A stretch of 64,000 nt of DNA from Candidatus Poribacteria bacterium (GTDB lineage: Bacteria; Poribacteria; WGA-4E; PCPOR2b), in contig JAPPKS010000034.1 in NCBI GenBank assembly GCA_028819845.1, positions 225,582-289,581 on the forward strand, written 5' to 3'. Under the pieces are notes generated by a model, which was given only the letters and a program-made list of their open reading frames with translations, made no database searches and had not been told where the DNA came from. The translations under genes and the position numbers were made by a program. This document shows positions 53,436 through 62,240 of the stretch, in pieces. Numbering within the stretch: the stretch's first letter is position 1; each line of letters opens with the position of its first letter.

Positions 53436-54263
53436 ATGTATAACATCAAAGCAAAATTCACCTTCGGGTGTATTTTCAGCTTCGTTGTTTTCGGATTGAT
53501 ACTTGTAGGGCAAAGTGATGCCCTCAAAGACCCCGATTCTGTTTTGGGGGCCTGGTTTCTTGACGGCGACGCCAACGATTCATCGGGGAATGATTATCAC
53601 GGAGAATTAACCGGAGCGCCCGAATGGATTGCCGGAAAGTTCGGAATGGCTGCCGGTCTTCCAGGCGATGGGGATACAATCCAAATTACCGGTTTTGGAA
53701 CCGTCATGCCTACAGAGGAGATAACGATTATTTCGTGGGCGCGAATTGACAAGATAAGGAATCAAGACTTTTTCAGTTTTGAGCCGCTTCATGTTGGCGA
53801 CCAAGGCCGTGTAACAACGCACATGCCCTGGGATAACAAAGTCCATTGGCAATTTGGAACGCCATTTACAGGTATATTCCCCACGGCTGACGTAAGTATC
53901 GACGATTCTGCTGTTGGCGAATGGAACCACTGGGCATTCATCCACAGCGTCGCTGGAAAATACATGGCAGTTTATAAAAACGGCGAGGAGGTACTCAACC
54001 AGCAGGCCTTTAAGGCGTTTATACCGGGTGAGGCAAATTTTCACATCGGCGGCAGACTAGGTACGCATGCGGATGAACATATTTCTTTCGCGGGCGCCAT
54101 TGACGATTTCGCAATTTTCAGTGCGGTCCTTGATGGCGAAGAAATTAACGCGCTAATGAACGATGGAATCATGGCGCACATCGCAGGCGGAAATGGCGGT
54201 ATTGCTGTTGAACCGTCTGGAAAGGCGGCTACAAAATGGGCAAACCTGAAAGTTCTGAAATAG
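53436..54263 (+). CDS. secreted LamG-domain protein (paralogue 1 of 3)
   Basis: A 275-residue protein. The signal peptide MYNIKAKFTFGCIFSFVVFGLILVGQSDA is followed by the LamG opening SVLGAWFLDGDANDSSGNDYHGELTGAPEWIAGKFG and later HWAFIHSVAGKYMAVYKNGEEV and FHIGGRLGTHADEHISFAGAIDDFAIFSAVLDGEEI. It ends in GKAATKWANLKVLK, a tail shared with its paralogues and with the two proteins at 21-24 kb. LamG folds bind glycans or calcium-dependent ligands; the role is unknown. An unusually strong promoter and structured leader suggest high or regulated expression. Confidence 0.9.
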   Translation: MYNIKAKFTFGCIFSFVVFGLILVGQSDALKDPDSVLGAWFLDGDANDSSGNDYHGELTGAPEWIAGKFGMAAGLPGDGDTIQITGFGTVMPTEEITIISWARIDKIRNQDFFSFEPLHVGDQGRVTTHMPWDNKVHWQFGTPFTGIFPTADVSIDDSAVGEWNHWAFIHSVAGKYMAVYKNGEEVLNQQAFKAFIPGEANFHIGGRLGTHADEHISFAGAIDDFAIFSAVLDGEEINALMNDGIMAHIAGGNGGIAVEPSGKAATKWANLKVLK

Positions 54264-54338
54264 GTTTTGACTCGAGGTAGGCTGCCATAGTTGTTGTTTA
54301 GAAATAAAGTTCCAGCGTTTTTTAACTTAATTTGAAAT

Positions 54339-54383
54339 TCTGTTATCGTCAGAACTAGCCTTCTGACGTTAATGGAAAACAGA
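54339..54383 (+). promoter_or_regulatory. leader hairpin of LamG gene 2
   Basis: Inner stem CGTCAGAA (54347-54354) / TTCTGACG (54361-54368), loop CTAGCC. Outer stem TCTGTT (54339-54344) / AACAGA (54378-54383). SD GGAGG at 54387-54391. Confidence 0.6.
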
Positions 54384-54400
54384 TATGGAGGTTTTACCTA

Positions 54401-55192
54401 ATGTATAGCATCAAAACAAAACTCACCTTCGGGTGTGTTATTAGTTTGGTTGTTTTTGGGTTGATATTGATTGGGCACGGTGATGCCCTTAAGAACCCCG
54501 ATTCGCTAGTTGGCGCGTGGCTGCTTGATGGAGACACCAATGACGCATCGGGAAATGACCACCACGGCGAACTATCCGGCGGTGCCGAATGGATTGCCGG
54601 TAAGCACGGCATGGCTGTCGATTTTCCAGGCCTCGGTGATACCGTCCAGATTACCGGATTCGGAAATATTATTCCGTCAGAGGAAATAACGATTTTGGGT
54701 TGGGCGCGTATAGACGAGCTGGTGAACCAAGACTACTTCAGTCTTGAGCCGCTTGAAGTAGGCAACCGCGGCCGCGTCACATCGCATATGCCCTGGGATA
54801 ATGCGGTCCATTGGCAATTTGGATCGCCTTTTACGGGGACTCCACCAGCTGGAATCGACGACTCGATAGTCGGCTCATGGGAACATTGGGCATTTACCCA
54901 CAGCGTTGCTGAAAACCGAATGGCGATTTTTAGGAACGGTGAGGAAGCGAGCAGTAACGACACCTCAGCCGCCTTTGAGAACGCGGAAGCGAATTTTCAC
55001 ATTGGCGGCAGACTTGGCAACTCGTTCGCTGGCGCCGTTGATGAGTTCGCAATATTCAATGCAGTTCTCGGCGCCGACGAAATTACCGCGCTGATGAACG
55101 ATGGAATCATGGCGCACATCGGCGGCGCAACCGCTGTCGATCGGTCTGGAAAAGCGGCTACGACTTGGGGGCACCTTAAGGCTTTGAAATAG
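54401..55192 (+). CDS. secreted LamG-domain protein (paralogue 2 of 3)
   Basis: A 263-residue paralogue with the same signal peptide pattern and SLVGAWLLDGDTNDASGNDHHGELSGGAEWIAGKHG opening. AFTHSVAENRMAIFRNGEEA and FHIGGRLGNSFAGAVDEFAIFNAVLGADEI are conserved. The C-terminal tail is GKAATTWGHLKALK. It lacks the ~12-residue insertion in the middle of paralogue 1. It could share a transcript with gene 1 (137 nt gap) or use its own leader element. Confidence 0.9.
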   Translation: MYSIKTKLTFGCVISLVVFGLILIGHGDALKNPDSLVGAWLLDGDTNDASGNDHHGELSGGAEWIAGKHGMAVDFPGLGDTVQITGFGNIIPSEEITILGWARIDELVNQDYFSLEPLEVGNRGRVTSHMPWDNAVHWQFGSPFTGTPPAGIDDSIVGSWEHWAFTHSVAENRMAIFRNGEEASSNDTSAAFENAEANFHIGGRLGNSFAGAVDEFAIFNAVLGADEITALMNDGIMAHIGGATAVDRSGKAATTWGHLKALK

Positions 55193-55239
55193 TCTGTAGC
55201 CTTTATTAATATCAACAAAGTCGCATTGTTGATGTTAGC

Positions 55240-55275
55240 CCGTTCTCTTCAGAACTGACGTTCTGAAGAGAACGG
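55240..55275 (+). promoter_or_regulatory. leader hairpin of LamG gene 3
   Basis: A perfect 16-bp stem: 55240-55255 pairs with 55260-55275 around loop TGAC. The central part TTCAGAAC/GTTCTGAA corresponds to the stems of the other two leaders. SD GGAGG at 55287-55291. Confidence 0.7.
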
Positions 55276-55300
55276 AAAACAGTAATGGAGGCTGTAGAAA

Positions 55301-56095
55301 ATGTTTGACATCAAAGCAAAACTTGGCTTTGCATTTGTTGTTAGTTTCTTCCTTTTTGGGTTGATTTTGGTTGGGCAAAGTGATGCCCTAAAGAACCCTG
55401 ATTCACTTGTTGCGGCTTGGATGCTGGATGGAGATGCCTCTGACTCATCGGGGAACGGCTATGATGGCGAGCTAACCGGCGGCGGAGAATGGATGTCTGG
55501 AATGCACGGTATGGCTGTGGTTTTTTCGAACCTCGGTGATACAATCCAGATTACCGACTTTGCCAACCATGTGCCGACGGAAGAAATAACGATTATAGTG
55601 TGGGCGCGAGTAGACGTTGTTCAAAATCAAGACCTTTTCAGTTTTGATCCGCTTGAGATTAATGGCGGACGTATCACAGCCCACTTACCTTGGGTTGACG
55701 CTGGTTCAGCGGTGATTTGGCAATTTGGACCGAACGGGATTGGCGCCGGCGGTATTGATGACTCCCATATCGGCTTATGGGAGCACTGGGCATTTATCCA
55801 CAGCGCCGCCGGAAACTATATGAGAGTACTGAGAAACGGCGAACAATCAGGCATGGCTGAGATGTCGGGTACCTTCATACACGGTGATGGCACTTTTCAC
55901 ATTGGCGGCAGGCCAGGCAGCTCTTTCGCCGGTGCCATTGATGATTTCGCAATCTTCAACACTGTCCTCGGCGACGATGAAATTATGGCGCTGATGAACG
56001 ATGGGCTGATGGCGCACATCGGCGGCGGACCTACTGCTGTCGAATCATCAGGTAAAGCGGCTACAACTTGGGCGCACCTTAAGGCTTTGAAATAG
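55301..56095 (+). CDS. secreted LamG-domain protein (paralogue 3 of 3)
   Basis: A 264-residue paralogue: signal peptide MFDIKAKLGFAFVVSFFLFGLILVGQSDA, LamG opening SLVAAWMLDGDASDSSGNGYDGELTGGGEWMSGMHG, HWAFIHSAAGNYMRVLRNGEQ, FHIGGRPGSSFAGAIDDFAIFNTVLGDDEI, and tail GKAATTWAHLKALK. It is the most diverged in the middle region. The gene ends 32 nt before a terminator-like hairpin, which probably closes the cluster. Confidence 0.9.
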   Translation: MFDIKAKLGFAFVVSFFLFGLILVGQSDALKNPDSLVAAWMLDGDASDSSGNGYDGELTGGGEWMSGMHGMAVVFSNLGDTIQITDFANHVPTEEITIIVWARVDVVQNQDLFSFDPLEINGGRITAHLPWVDAGSAVIWQFGPNGIGAGGIDDSHIGLWEHWAFIHSAAGNYMRVLRNGEQSGMAEMSGTFIHGDGTFHIGGRPGSSFAGAIDDFAIFNTVLGDDEIMALMNDGLMAHIGGGPTAVESSGKAATTWAHLKALK

Positions 56096-56127
56096 GTTGC
56101 AGCTCTAAGTTGTTTCACCATTTTTGT

Positions 56128-56164
56128 AATTAAGGGGGCGCCTGTACATCGTGCCCCCTTAATT
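56128..56164 (+). terminator. hairpin closing the LamG cluster
   Basis: AATTAAGGGGGC (56128-56139) pairs with GCCCCCTTAATT (56153-56164), a 12-bp stem with a 13-nt loop. T's are weak after it, so it may be an attenuator or a bidirectional barrier rather than a classical terminator. Confidence 0.6.
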
Positions 56165-56178
56165 GCAAGTTACGAAAT

Positions 56179-56397
56179 TCAATGGTGTGCAGAACTATGA
56201 GTTAGGCGGCGGGTCCTTTCCTTCGTCCGAGAAGTATACCAGCATTTTTCACAGCCATTTGCCGTAAAAACCTCGTGTACCGATGCTCCTACCGATTCCT
56301 CTGCTGGTCGTAATTTCATCCCCACCACTTTTGTCTCACAATCCAAGCAAACCGGATAGTTGCACTCTGCAATGGTTCTCGACAGGTAGGACCACAT
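56179..56397 (-). CDS. possible small cysteine-rich protein, doubtful
   Basis: A 72-codon frame with C-x4-C-x2-C and C-x2-C spacings (ECNYPVCLDCET..., NGCEKCW), which could bind zinc or an iron-sulfur cluster or be the end of a larger decayed protein. No ribosome binding site, promoter or neighbour supports it, so it may be chance. Confidence 0.25.
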   Translation of the reverse strand: MWSYLSRTIAECNYPVCLDCETKVVGMKLRPAEESVGASVHEVFTANGCEKCWYTSRTKERTRRLTHSSAHH

Positions 56398-56480
56398 CCA
56401 AATCAGTTACCCACACAATTCTATTCGTTCCCTTTCTCAATTCGGCGAGAAGGGTCATTTGATTATTGAATGGAGACTAC

Positions 56481-57503
56481 ATGAAAGCGGCAGTATTACA
56501 CGAAATTGGAAAACCATTGCGAATCGAAGAAGTTCCAACACCGGAGATTGGTCCGGACGAAGTATTGGTGGAAACCAAATCCTGCGGGATTTGCCGCACA
56601 GACCTACACGTCTATGACGGATTGGCATACATCCCTGAACTCCCGCACATACCGGGCCATGAACCCGCAGGGACTGTGGCAGCAATGGGTGAAAACGTAA
56701 CCGGGTTGGAGGTGGGGCAACGCGTCGTACCTCACCTTTTTATCACCTGCGGGGAATGCTATTATTGCCGGATTGGTCAGGACGCCCAGTGCGCGGACTT
56801 GCAAGGGCTAGTAGGTGTGCTTGTGAACGGCGCCTTTGCGGAGTATTTTGTGGTGCCCGCAGAAAACCTGTTCACGCTGCCCGATAATGTGCCTTTCGAG
56901 ACAGGCGGCTTAATCAGTTGCGCTGTCATTACGGCGGTGCACGGATTTCGGCGTGCACGATTGGGACCCAATGACACCGCTGTAGTGATAGGCGCGGGAG
57001 GGGTTGCGCAGAGTTTAATCCCGATCCTTGTCAAGGCAGGAGTGAAGACAGTCGCGACGAGCCGTTCTCAAGGGAAACTCGACCTCGCGATGCAACTTGG
57101 CGCTCAACTTGCCCTCAATGCTAACGCACCCGACACAACGGACAAAATTCGGGAGTTCGCGGGCGGCACTGGCGCCCAGTGCGTTTTCGATTGTGTTGGC
57201 ACTGCTTCAACCATGAAACAGAGTGCGGACTACCTCATGCGGCAGGGACAAATTATCGTCATTGGAGAAGAGCCTGAATTTCCTGCGATTGACACGATTC
57301 AAATTGCGCAGCGAGAATTAGAGATTATTGGAAGCCGTAACGGATCTAAACAAGACATCGCCGACTCCATAGAGATGCTTGCAGAAGGTATCATCGAACC
57401 ACCTATTACGAGAACCTTTCCGCTTGACGAAGCGAATGAAGCACTTGAATTTATGAGAAGCGGCGGTGCGGATGCGCGGATTGTTATTGACATTAAGGGC
57501 TAA
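56481..57503 (+). CDS. zinc-dependent alcohol dehydrogenase (MDR superfamily)
   Basis: A 340-residue MDR enzyme. The start at ATG 56481 is the canonical MKAAVLHEIG. CGICRTDLHVYDG (catalytic Zn Cys), HIPGHEPAGTV (catalytic His), CGECYYCRIGQDAQCADL (structural Zn cysteines) and VIGAGGVAQSLIPILVKAG (NAD-binding) are all present. It oxidises an alcohol or reduces an aldehyde or sugar; the substrate cannot be told. It stands between the LamG cluster and fabV and is the only gene of its unit. Confidence 0.93.
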   Translation: MKAAVLHEIGKPLRIEEVPTPEIGPDEVLVETKSCGICRTDLHVYDGLAYIPELPHIPGHEPAGTVAAMGENVTGLEVGQRVVPHLFITCGECYYCRIGQDAQCADLQGLVGVLVNGAFAEYFVVPAENLFTLPDNVPFETGGLISCAVITAVHGFRRARLGPNDTAVVIGAGGVAQSLIPILVKAGVKTVATSRSQGKLDLAMQLGAQLALNANAPDTTDKIREFAGGTGAQCVFDCVGTASTMKQSADYLMRQGQIIVIGEEPEFPAIDTIQIAQRELEIIGSRNGSKQDIADSIEMLAEGIIEPPITRTFPLDEANEALEFMRSGGADARIVIDIKG

Positions 57504-57779
57504 ATGCCTTGAGCATGACCGTACCGCATTTATAGAATGAACGAAGCGGCCGGAACATGCGGCGAGGCAATAGTCTTTGTTGCTAACTCCTTCACAATTA
57601 AAGACAGTCTATAAGATTTCAGATTTAACCCTGCTAACCAATTCCCCGCCTCGGCCTACTTGCAGTCGAGTGAAACCCCACTCCTTCGCATTTCTGTTGC
57701 AACTGAGCCTATGCAGTGGATACGGACTGTGCTCGTTAGGAATTAATGCATTGTGATTCTGAAGCCTGTTTGGCTTATG

Positions 57780-58973
57780 TTATAACTTAACGTCAGTTTC
57801 CACGGCTTCATCGTATTTTACACCTTCGACATCAAAACCGAACAGGTTGCGTAAGCCGCGCTTAAAGCCGCCGTAGTCAGAGAGATTTCGGAAATTGTCT
57901 GTGTTTATCATCTCCCATCGACGCATTACCTCTTCGGTTACGTCCGGACGCAGTTCCCGATCATCGAGTCGGATTAGTCGCTCGGCGTCGAGCGTCGGAG
58001 TCTGATTAGGACCTAGGTGTTGGTTGAAAAGCCGATCCATCTGAGCAACCGGGGCTTCGTTTATTCCCTTTGCATTCATGATATCGTAGAGCACACTGAT
58101 GTACAGCGGCACCACTGGAATAGCCGCTGACGCTTGGGTAACTACGGCTTTATTGACCGATATGTAGGCATGGCCGCCCAGTTTGTTGCTGAGTTGGCGA
58201 TTCAGATTATTGATGGAGTTGGCGAGATCCTCTTTTGCCCTACCAATTGTTCCACTGCGATAGATTGGCCATGTGAGTTCGGGGCCAATGTAGGAATAAG
58301 CCACAACTGTAGATTCCGATGCAAGAAGATTCTCGGTGAGAAGCGCCTCAACCCATAACTCCAAATCCGCGCCGCCCATTACAGCCGTGGTATCTGAAAT
58401 CTCCTGCTCATTTGCGGGTTCCACGGTGACTTGGGTGACGGTTTCACGCTGCAAATCTATAGTTTTCCCCACGTAAGAGCGACCGATTGGTTTTAGGACT
58501 GACCGATGTTCGATACCTGTGCTCGGGTGGATACGCCTCGGCGCCGCGATGCTATAAACCAGCAAATCAACTTTGCCCATATTGCGCTTAATGCGATGTA
58601 TTGTGTCTCGTTTGATGTCATTTGAAAATGCATCGCCATTGATGCTTTCGGCGAAGATGCCGTTCTCCCGTGCCAGTTGATGGAAGGCAGCCGAGTCATA
58701 GTAACCCGCGGTCGCAGTCCGCTTCTCATCAGGTGGACGTTCAAAGAAAACACCAACCGTTTTTGCGCCATAGCTCCACGTTAATGCAATGCGGGAGGCT
58801 AAACCGTATCCACCCGTCGCGCCGACAATGAGCACGTTGAGATCCAATTGTTTTGGCGAAACGCTTTCTTTGATATAGTCAATTTGATTCTGTACATTTT
58901 TTCTGCACCCGATAGGGTGTGCGTTGGTGCCAATAAAACCTCGAATTCGGGGTTTAACAACCTGAATTGTCAT
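57780..58973 (-). CDS. fabV: trans-2-enoyl-CoA/ACP reductase FabV
   Basis: A 397-residue enoyl reductase that reduces the enoyl group in the last step of fatty-acid elongation. I placed the start at ATG 58973, which gives the FabV opening MTIQVVKPRIRGFIGTNAHPIGCRKNVQNQIDYIK with AGGAAA nearby; a longer frame to 59075 lacks support. GATGGYGLASRIALTWSYGAKTVGVFFERPPDEKRTATAGYYDSAAF is the nucleotide-binding part. The catalytic Tyr and Lys lie in PIYRSGTIGRAK (Tyr-x8-Lys). It is divergent from the phosphohexomutase gene. Confidence 0.96.
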   Translation of the reverse strand: MTIQVVKPRIRGFIGTNAHPIGCRKNVQNQIDYIKESVSPKQLDLNVLIVGATGGYGLASRIALTWSYGAKTVGVFFERPPDEKRTATAGYYDSAAFHQLARENGIFAESINGDAFSNDIKRDTIHRIKRNMGKVDLLVYSIAAPRRIHPSTGIEHRSVLKPIGRSYVGKTIDLQRETVTQVTVEPANEQEISDTTAVMGGADLELWVEALLTENLLASESTVVAYSYIGPELTWPIYRSGTIGRAKEDLANSINNLNRQLSNKLGGHAYISVNKAVVTQASAAIPVVPLYISVLYDIMNAKGINEAPVAQMDRLFNQHLGPNQTPTLDAERLIRLDDRELRPDVTEEVMRRWEMINTDNFRNLSDYGGFKRGLRNLFGFDVEGVKYDEAVETDVKL

Positions 58974-59066
58974 TGATTTCCTCTCTAATTTGCGTGAGAT
59001 TTGACGGAGCAAAAATTCACTGGTAATCGTATTGCAGATGCGCCATAGCAGTTCGAAGGAGGTATT

Positions 59067-60452
59067 TTGCCCCATACCAACAAGAACGTAAAAGCCGTTA
59101 AAATGGGAGCGAATCCTGACATTTTCAAAGCGTATGATATCCGGGGAATTTACCCTGTTGACCTAAATGAAGACATCGCCTATTCGATTGGCCGCGCCTT
59201 TGTGAGTTACCTCAAAGTTGGCAAAGTTATCGTTGGGCGGGATATGCGTCTTTCAAGCCCGCAAATGTCTGAAGCATTAGCAAGCGGTTTGATGGATCAG
59301 GGGGCTGATGTTATAAACATTGGCATGGTCAGCACAGACGAATATTACCATGCCTGCGCAACACTAGGACTCCCAGGCATCGTGGTAACAGCATCTCATA
59401 ACCCCGCCCAGTATAGCGGTTTCAAAATGGTGAAAAAGATGCCCCAAGTTCTAAGCGGCGATGAAGGGATTCAAGAAATACGGCGAATTATTGCAGCGGA
59501 GCAGTTTCCTAAACCGACTCACCGAGGCAGAATGACTTACGTGGACTTGAGAGAAGAATTTGTGGAAAAGGTTCTGAGTTTAATTGATGTGGATGCAATC
59601 TCACGGCTCAAGATCATCGCTGATACCGGCAACGGTGTTGTGGGACCGATGCTCAAGCAGATTTACCGATGTCTTCCTTCAATCAACTTAATTGGGATGT
59701 ATCTGGAACCTGACGGCAGTTTGCCGAATCATGGGCTCGATCCGCTCCAACCCGAAAATCGGGCGGAATTGCAACAGCGTGTTGTTGCGGAGGGTGCTGA
59801 TGCGGGTTTTGCCTTTGATGGAGACGGTGACCGATTTTTCGCTATTGATGAACGTGGCGCGTTTGTACCCGGTGACTTCATAACTGCACTAATGGGTCAA
59901 TACCTTCTGGACAAATACCCGAGAGGCAAAATTCTTTATGATGTCCGCTCTTCATGGGCAGTACCCGACCTCATCACTGCAGCTGGGGGGACCCCCTTAA
60001 TGGAGCGCGTAGGACACGCATTCATGAAAAACCGAATGGCAAAAGAAAATGCCATCTTTGGCGGAGAGGTGACGGGCCATTATTACTTTAGAGATTTCTT
60101 TTGCGCCGATTCCGGCATTTTACCCTCTCTCGTAATTTTAGAGATGCTCTCGAAAAAGGGGACGAAACTCTCCAAACTACTCAATCCCCTAGAATCAACC
60201 TATTTCATCTCTGGCGAAATCAGCTCTGGCATTTCAAGCGATGCAAATGAGAAATTAAAGGAGATTGTTCGGGTATTTGGGAATGGCGGAAAAGTCGAAT
60301 GGTTGGACGGCGTTTCAATTACCTTTGACGACTGGCACTGTAACGTGCGCCCATCCAACACTGAACCACTGTTACGCCTTAACCTAGAAGCCAAAACAAA
60401 GACGTTAATGGAGCAGAAGCGAGACGACGTACTCGCGATCATTCGGGCATAA
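59067..60452 (+). CDS. phosphomannomutase/phosphoglucomutase family
   Basis: A 461-residue alpha-D-phosphohexomutase. FKAYDIRGIYPVDLNEDIAYSIGRAFVSYL and the catalytic serine loop in VTASHNPAQYSGFKM are followed by the metal-binding loop DGDGDRF and GEVTGHYYFRDFF (sugar-binding). C-terminal domain (CNVRPSNTEPLLRLNLEA) binds phosphate. The family interconverts 6- and 1-phosphosugars for polysaccharide and LPS precursors; the preferred sugar is not readable. TTG at 59067 has AAGGAGG upstream; ATG at 59103 is an alternative with weaker support. Confidence 0.95.
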   Translation: MPHTNKNVKAVKMGANPDIFKAYDIRGIYPVDLNEDIAYSIGRAFVSYLKVGKVIVGRDMRLSSPQMSEALASGLMDQGADVINIGMVSTDEYYHACATLGLPGIVVTASHNPAQYSGFKMVKKMPQVLSGDEGIQEIRRIIAAEQFPKPTHRGRMTYVDLREEFVEKVLSLIDVDAISRLKIIADTGNGVVGPMLKQIYRCLPSINLIGMYLEPDGSLPNHGLDPLQPENRAELQQRVVAEGADAGFAFDGDGDRFFAIDERGAFVPGDFITALMGQYLLDKYPRGKILYDVRSSWAVPDLITAAGGTPLMERVGHAFMKNRMAKENAIFGGEVTGHYYFRDFFCADSGILPSLVILEMLSKKGTKLSKLLNPLESTYFISGEISSGISSDANEKLKEIVRVFGNGGKVEWLDGVSITFDDWHCNVRPSNTEPLLRLNLEAKTKTLMEQKRDDVLAIIRA

Positions 60453-60489
60453 AAATCGCAGCGGCCACGGATACGCGTCCAATGAATTC

Positions 60490-60951
60490 CTATCCTTCAA
60501 TCTCCACAACCATCTCGATTTCAACGGGGATGCCGCCAGGCAACTGTACCATTCCGACCGCTGAACGGGCATGTTTTCCCTTATCGGCAAATACCTCTAC
60601 GAACAGATCTGATGCGCCGTTGATGACCGCGGGCTGATCGGTAAACGTGCTTGCTGAATTGACAAATCCTAGGACTTTCAAAATTTGTTTAACCCGATCC
60701 AGATCTCCGAGCGTGTGTTTGAGTGTGCTGATGATGCCTAGCCCGACTTGCCTTGCAGATTGATATCCAAACTCAACCGTCAAGTCGGTTCCAAGTTGAC
60801 CTTTATAAATTTTGCCTTCACCTTCGCCGGGACCGTGCCCTGAGGTAAACATTATGTTTCCCGTCTGCGTAGCCATGATGTAATTTGCCACGGGTGTTGC
60901 AGGCGGAGGCAATGTAATGCCAAGTTCTTCAAGGCGTTTTTCGATTTTCAT
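60490..60951 (-). CDS. RidA/YjgF/UK114-family protein
   Basis: A 153-residue member of the longer RidA branch (Rid2/TdcF-like, ~150 residues). Start ATG 60951 with GAGGAAA upstream gives MKIEKRLEELGITLPPP. GNIMFTSGHGPGEG and the C-terminal ARSAVGMVQLPGGIPVEIEMVVEIEG carry the conserved arginine (in RSA) and glutamate. RidA proteins hydrolyse reactive enamine or imine intermediates from PLP enzymes. It is downstream of the phosphohexomutase gene on the other strand, so convergent. Confidence 0.94.
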   Translation of the reverse strand: MKIEKRLEELGITLPPPATPVANYIMATQTGNIMFTSGHGPGEGEGKIYKGQLGTDLTVEFGYQSARQVGLGIISTLKHTLGDLDRVKQILKVLGFVNSASTFTDQPAVINGASDLFVEVFADKGKHARSAVGMVQLPGGIPVEIEMVVEIEG

Positions 60952-61068
60952 TGTATAATTTCCTCTTGATTTTGGCGCGTTGAGCCATGTTTTTGCGCAC
61001 AACCTTTAGATTTTAAAGGGTTTAAAAACCGTCTCTCATCAATATGTCTGGAAAAACCATTTTTTGCT

Positions 61069-61875
61069 TCAAATTTCTCCTTTCACCCCTTTTGCTAATT
61101 CTTCCGCAAATTTCCGCGCGTTCGACACGATATTCGCCTCATGGCCCAGATGGCTCTCAATGACGTTAATGATAGCGCTAGCAACGATAACACCATCCGC
61201 CATCTGCGCAACTGTATGCGCTTGTTCATTCGTCGAAATGCCAAATCCGACGCAAATGGGTTTGTCGGTGTGTTTTCGCAGTTTCGTCAAAACGGGTCGA
61301 ATTTCCTCTGAGAGTGCCTCCCGTGCACCGGTTACACCGGTCACTGAGACACAGTAGATGAAGCCTGTGCTCACCGACGCAATGCGGCGAATTCGTTCCG
61401 GCGGACTAGTCGGTGTCACAAGGAGAATTGTGGCGAGATTGTGTTTTGGCGCCAATTCCAATAGGGATTCCGCCTCTTCCAGCGGAAGATCCGGAATTAT
61501 GACTCCGTCTATCCCTGCCTCCTCGGCTGCAGCACAAAATTTACCCTCTCCCATCCGAAAGATTGGGTTGTAGTAAGTCATGAGTGCGATTGGGATTTGA
61601 GATTCCGCACGGAGTTCACGTATGAGGTCAAGGATTTGCCGAAGCGAGATTCGGTGGGTTAAAGCACGTTCGCTTGCCTTCTGGATTGTCGGTCCGTCGG
61701 CGATAGGATCAGAAAACGGCACGCCAAACTCGATGAGATCGGCTCCTGCTTCTTCAAGCGCTTTGAAGAGCTTACGACTTAATTCAGGAGTTGGATCCCC
61801 GGCACAAATATAAGGCATGAAGGCACTTTTGCCAAGCTGGCGTAATTCCTCAAACTTCGCCTTAATTCGATTCAA
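61069..61875 (-). CDS. trpA: tryptophan synthase alpha subunit
   Basis: A 268-residue TIM barrel that cleaves indole-3-glycerol phosphate. Catalytic Glu49 (LIEFGVPFSDP) and Asp60 (ADGPTIQ) are in the canonical positions. VIIPDLPLEEAE, SVTGVTGAR and VGFGIST are the phosphate-binding loops. It works with TrpB in an alpha2-beta2 complex. It is separated from trpB by 359 nt of repeat-containing DNA, unlike the usual tight trpB-trpA overlap. Confidence 0.97.
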   Translation of the reverse strand: MNRIKAKFEELRQLGKSAFMPYICAGDPTPELSRKLFKALEEAGADLIEFGVPFSDPIADGPTIQKASERALTHRISLRQILDLIRELRAESQIPIALMTYYNPIFRMGEGKFCAAAEEAGIDGVIIPDLPLEEAESLLELAPKHNLATILLVTPTSPPERIRRIASVSTGFIYCVSVTGVTGAREALSEEIRPVLTKLRKHTDKPICVGFGISTNEQAHTVAQMADGVIVASAIINVIESHLGHEANIVSNARKFAEELAKGVKGEI

Positions 61876-61950
61876 AATTTGATTTTCCTTTAACGTGATA
61901 AGACGTACACAGTTGAACGACGTAATTTTTTTATTGACGTTTCATAGCGA

Positions 61951-62240
61951 ATGCGGGGCAAGATGCCACGCCTACAATGGTTTAATATTACCAACAAGTT
62001 CGCAAAGCCGGATGGGGTACGGATGTTCTCACCTCATTGTTGACGTAACCATGTTGTTAAGCACCTGTGGGAAGGGCTTCCTAGCCCTGATTATCGGGAC
62101 AGGGATGTCCCTCCCACAGTTTACACCATACCGAAATGATCAATGGTTCCTAGCCCCAACACAGACGGCGTCTGCCTCCTGAGACTTGTGGGTGATAGTA
62201 ACCTACTTTGGGCAGAAAGCGCAAGATACCACGCCTACAA
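61951..62240. repeat. hairpin-tail repeats between trpB and trpA (61876-62234)
   Basis: At 61951-61980 and about 62213-62241 are GGGGCAAGATGCCAC-type hairpins with CCTACAATGG tails, as in the 24-25 kb array. At 62065-62119 two hairpin-tail units lie head to head, their outer ends being CTGTGGGA and CTCCCACAG. This is a repeat insertion splitting the trpBA pair. Confidence 0.7.
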
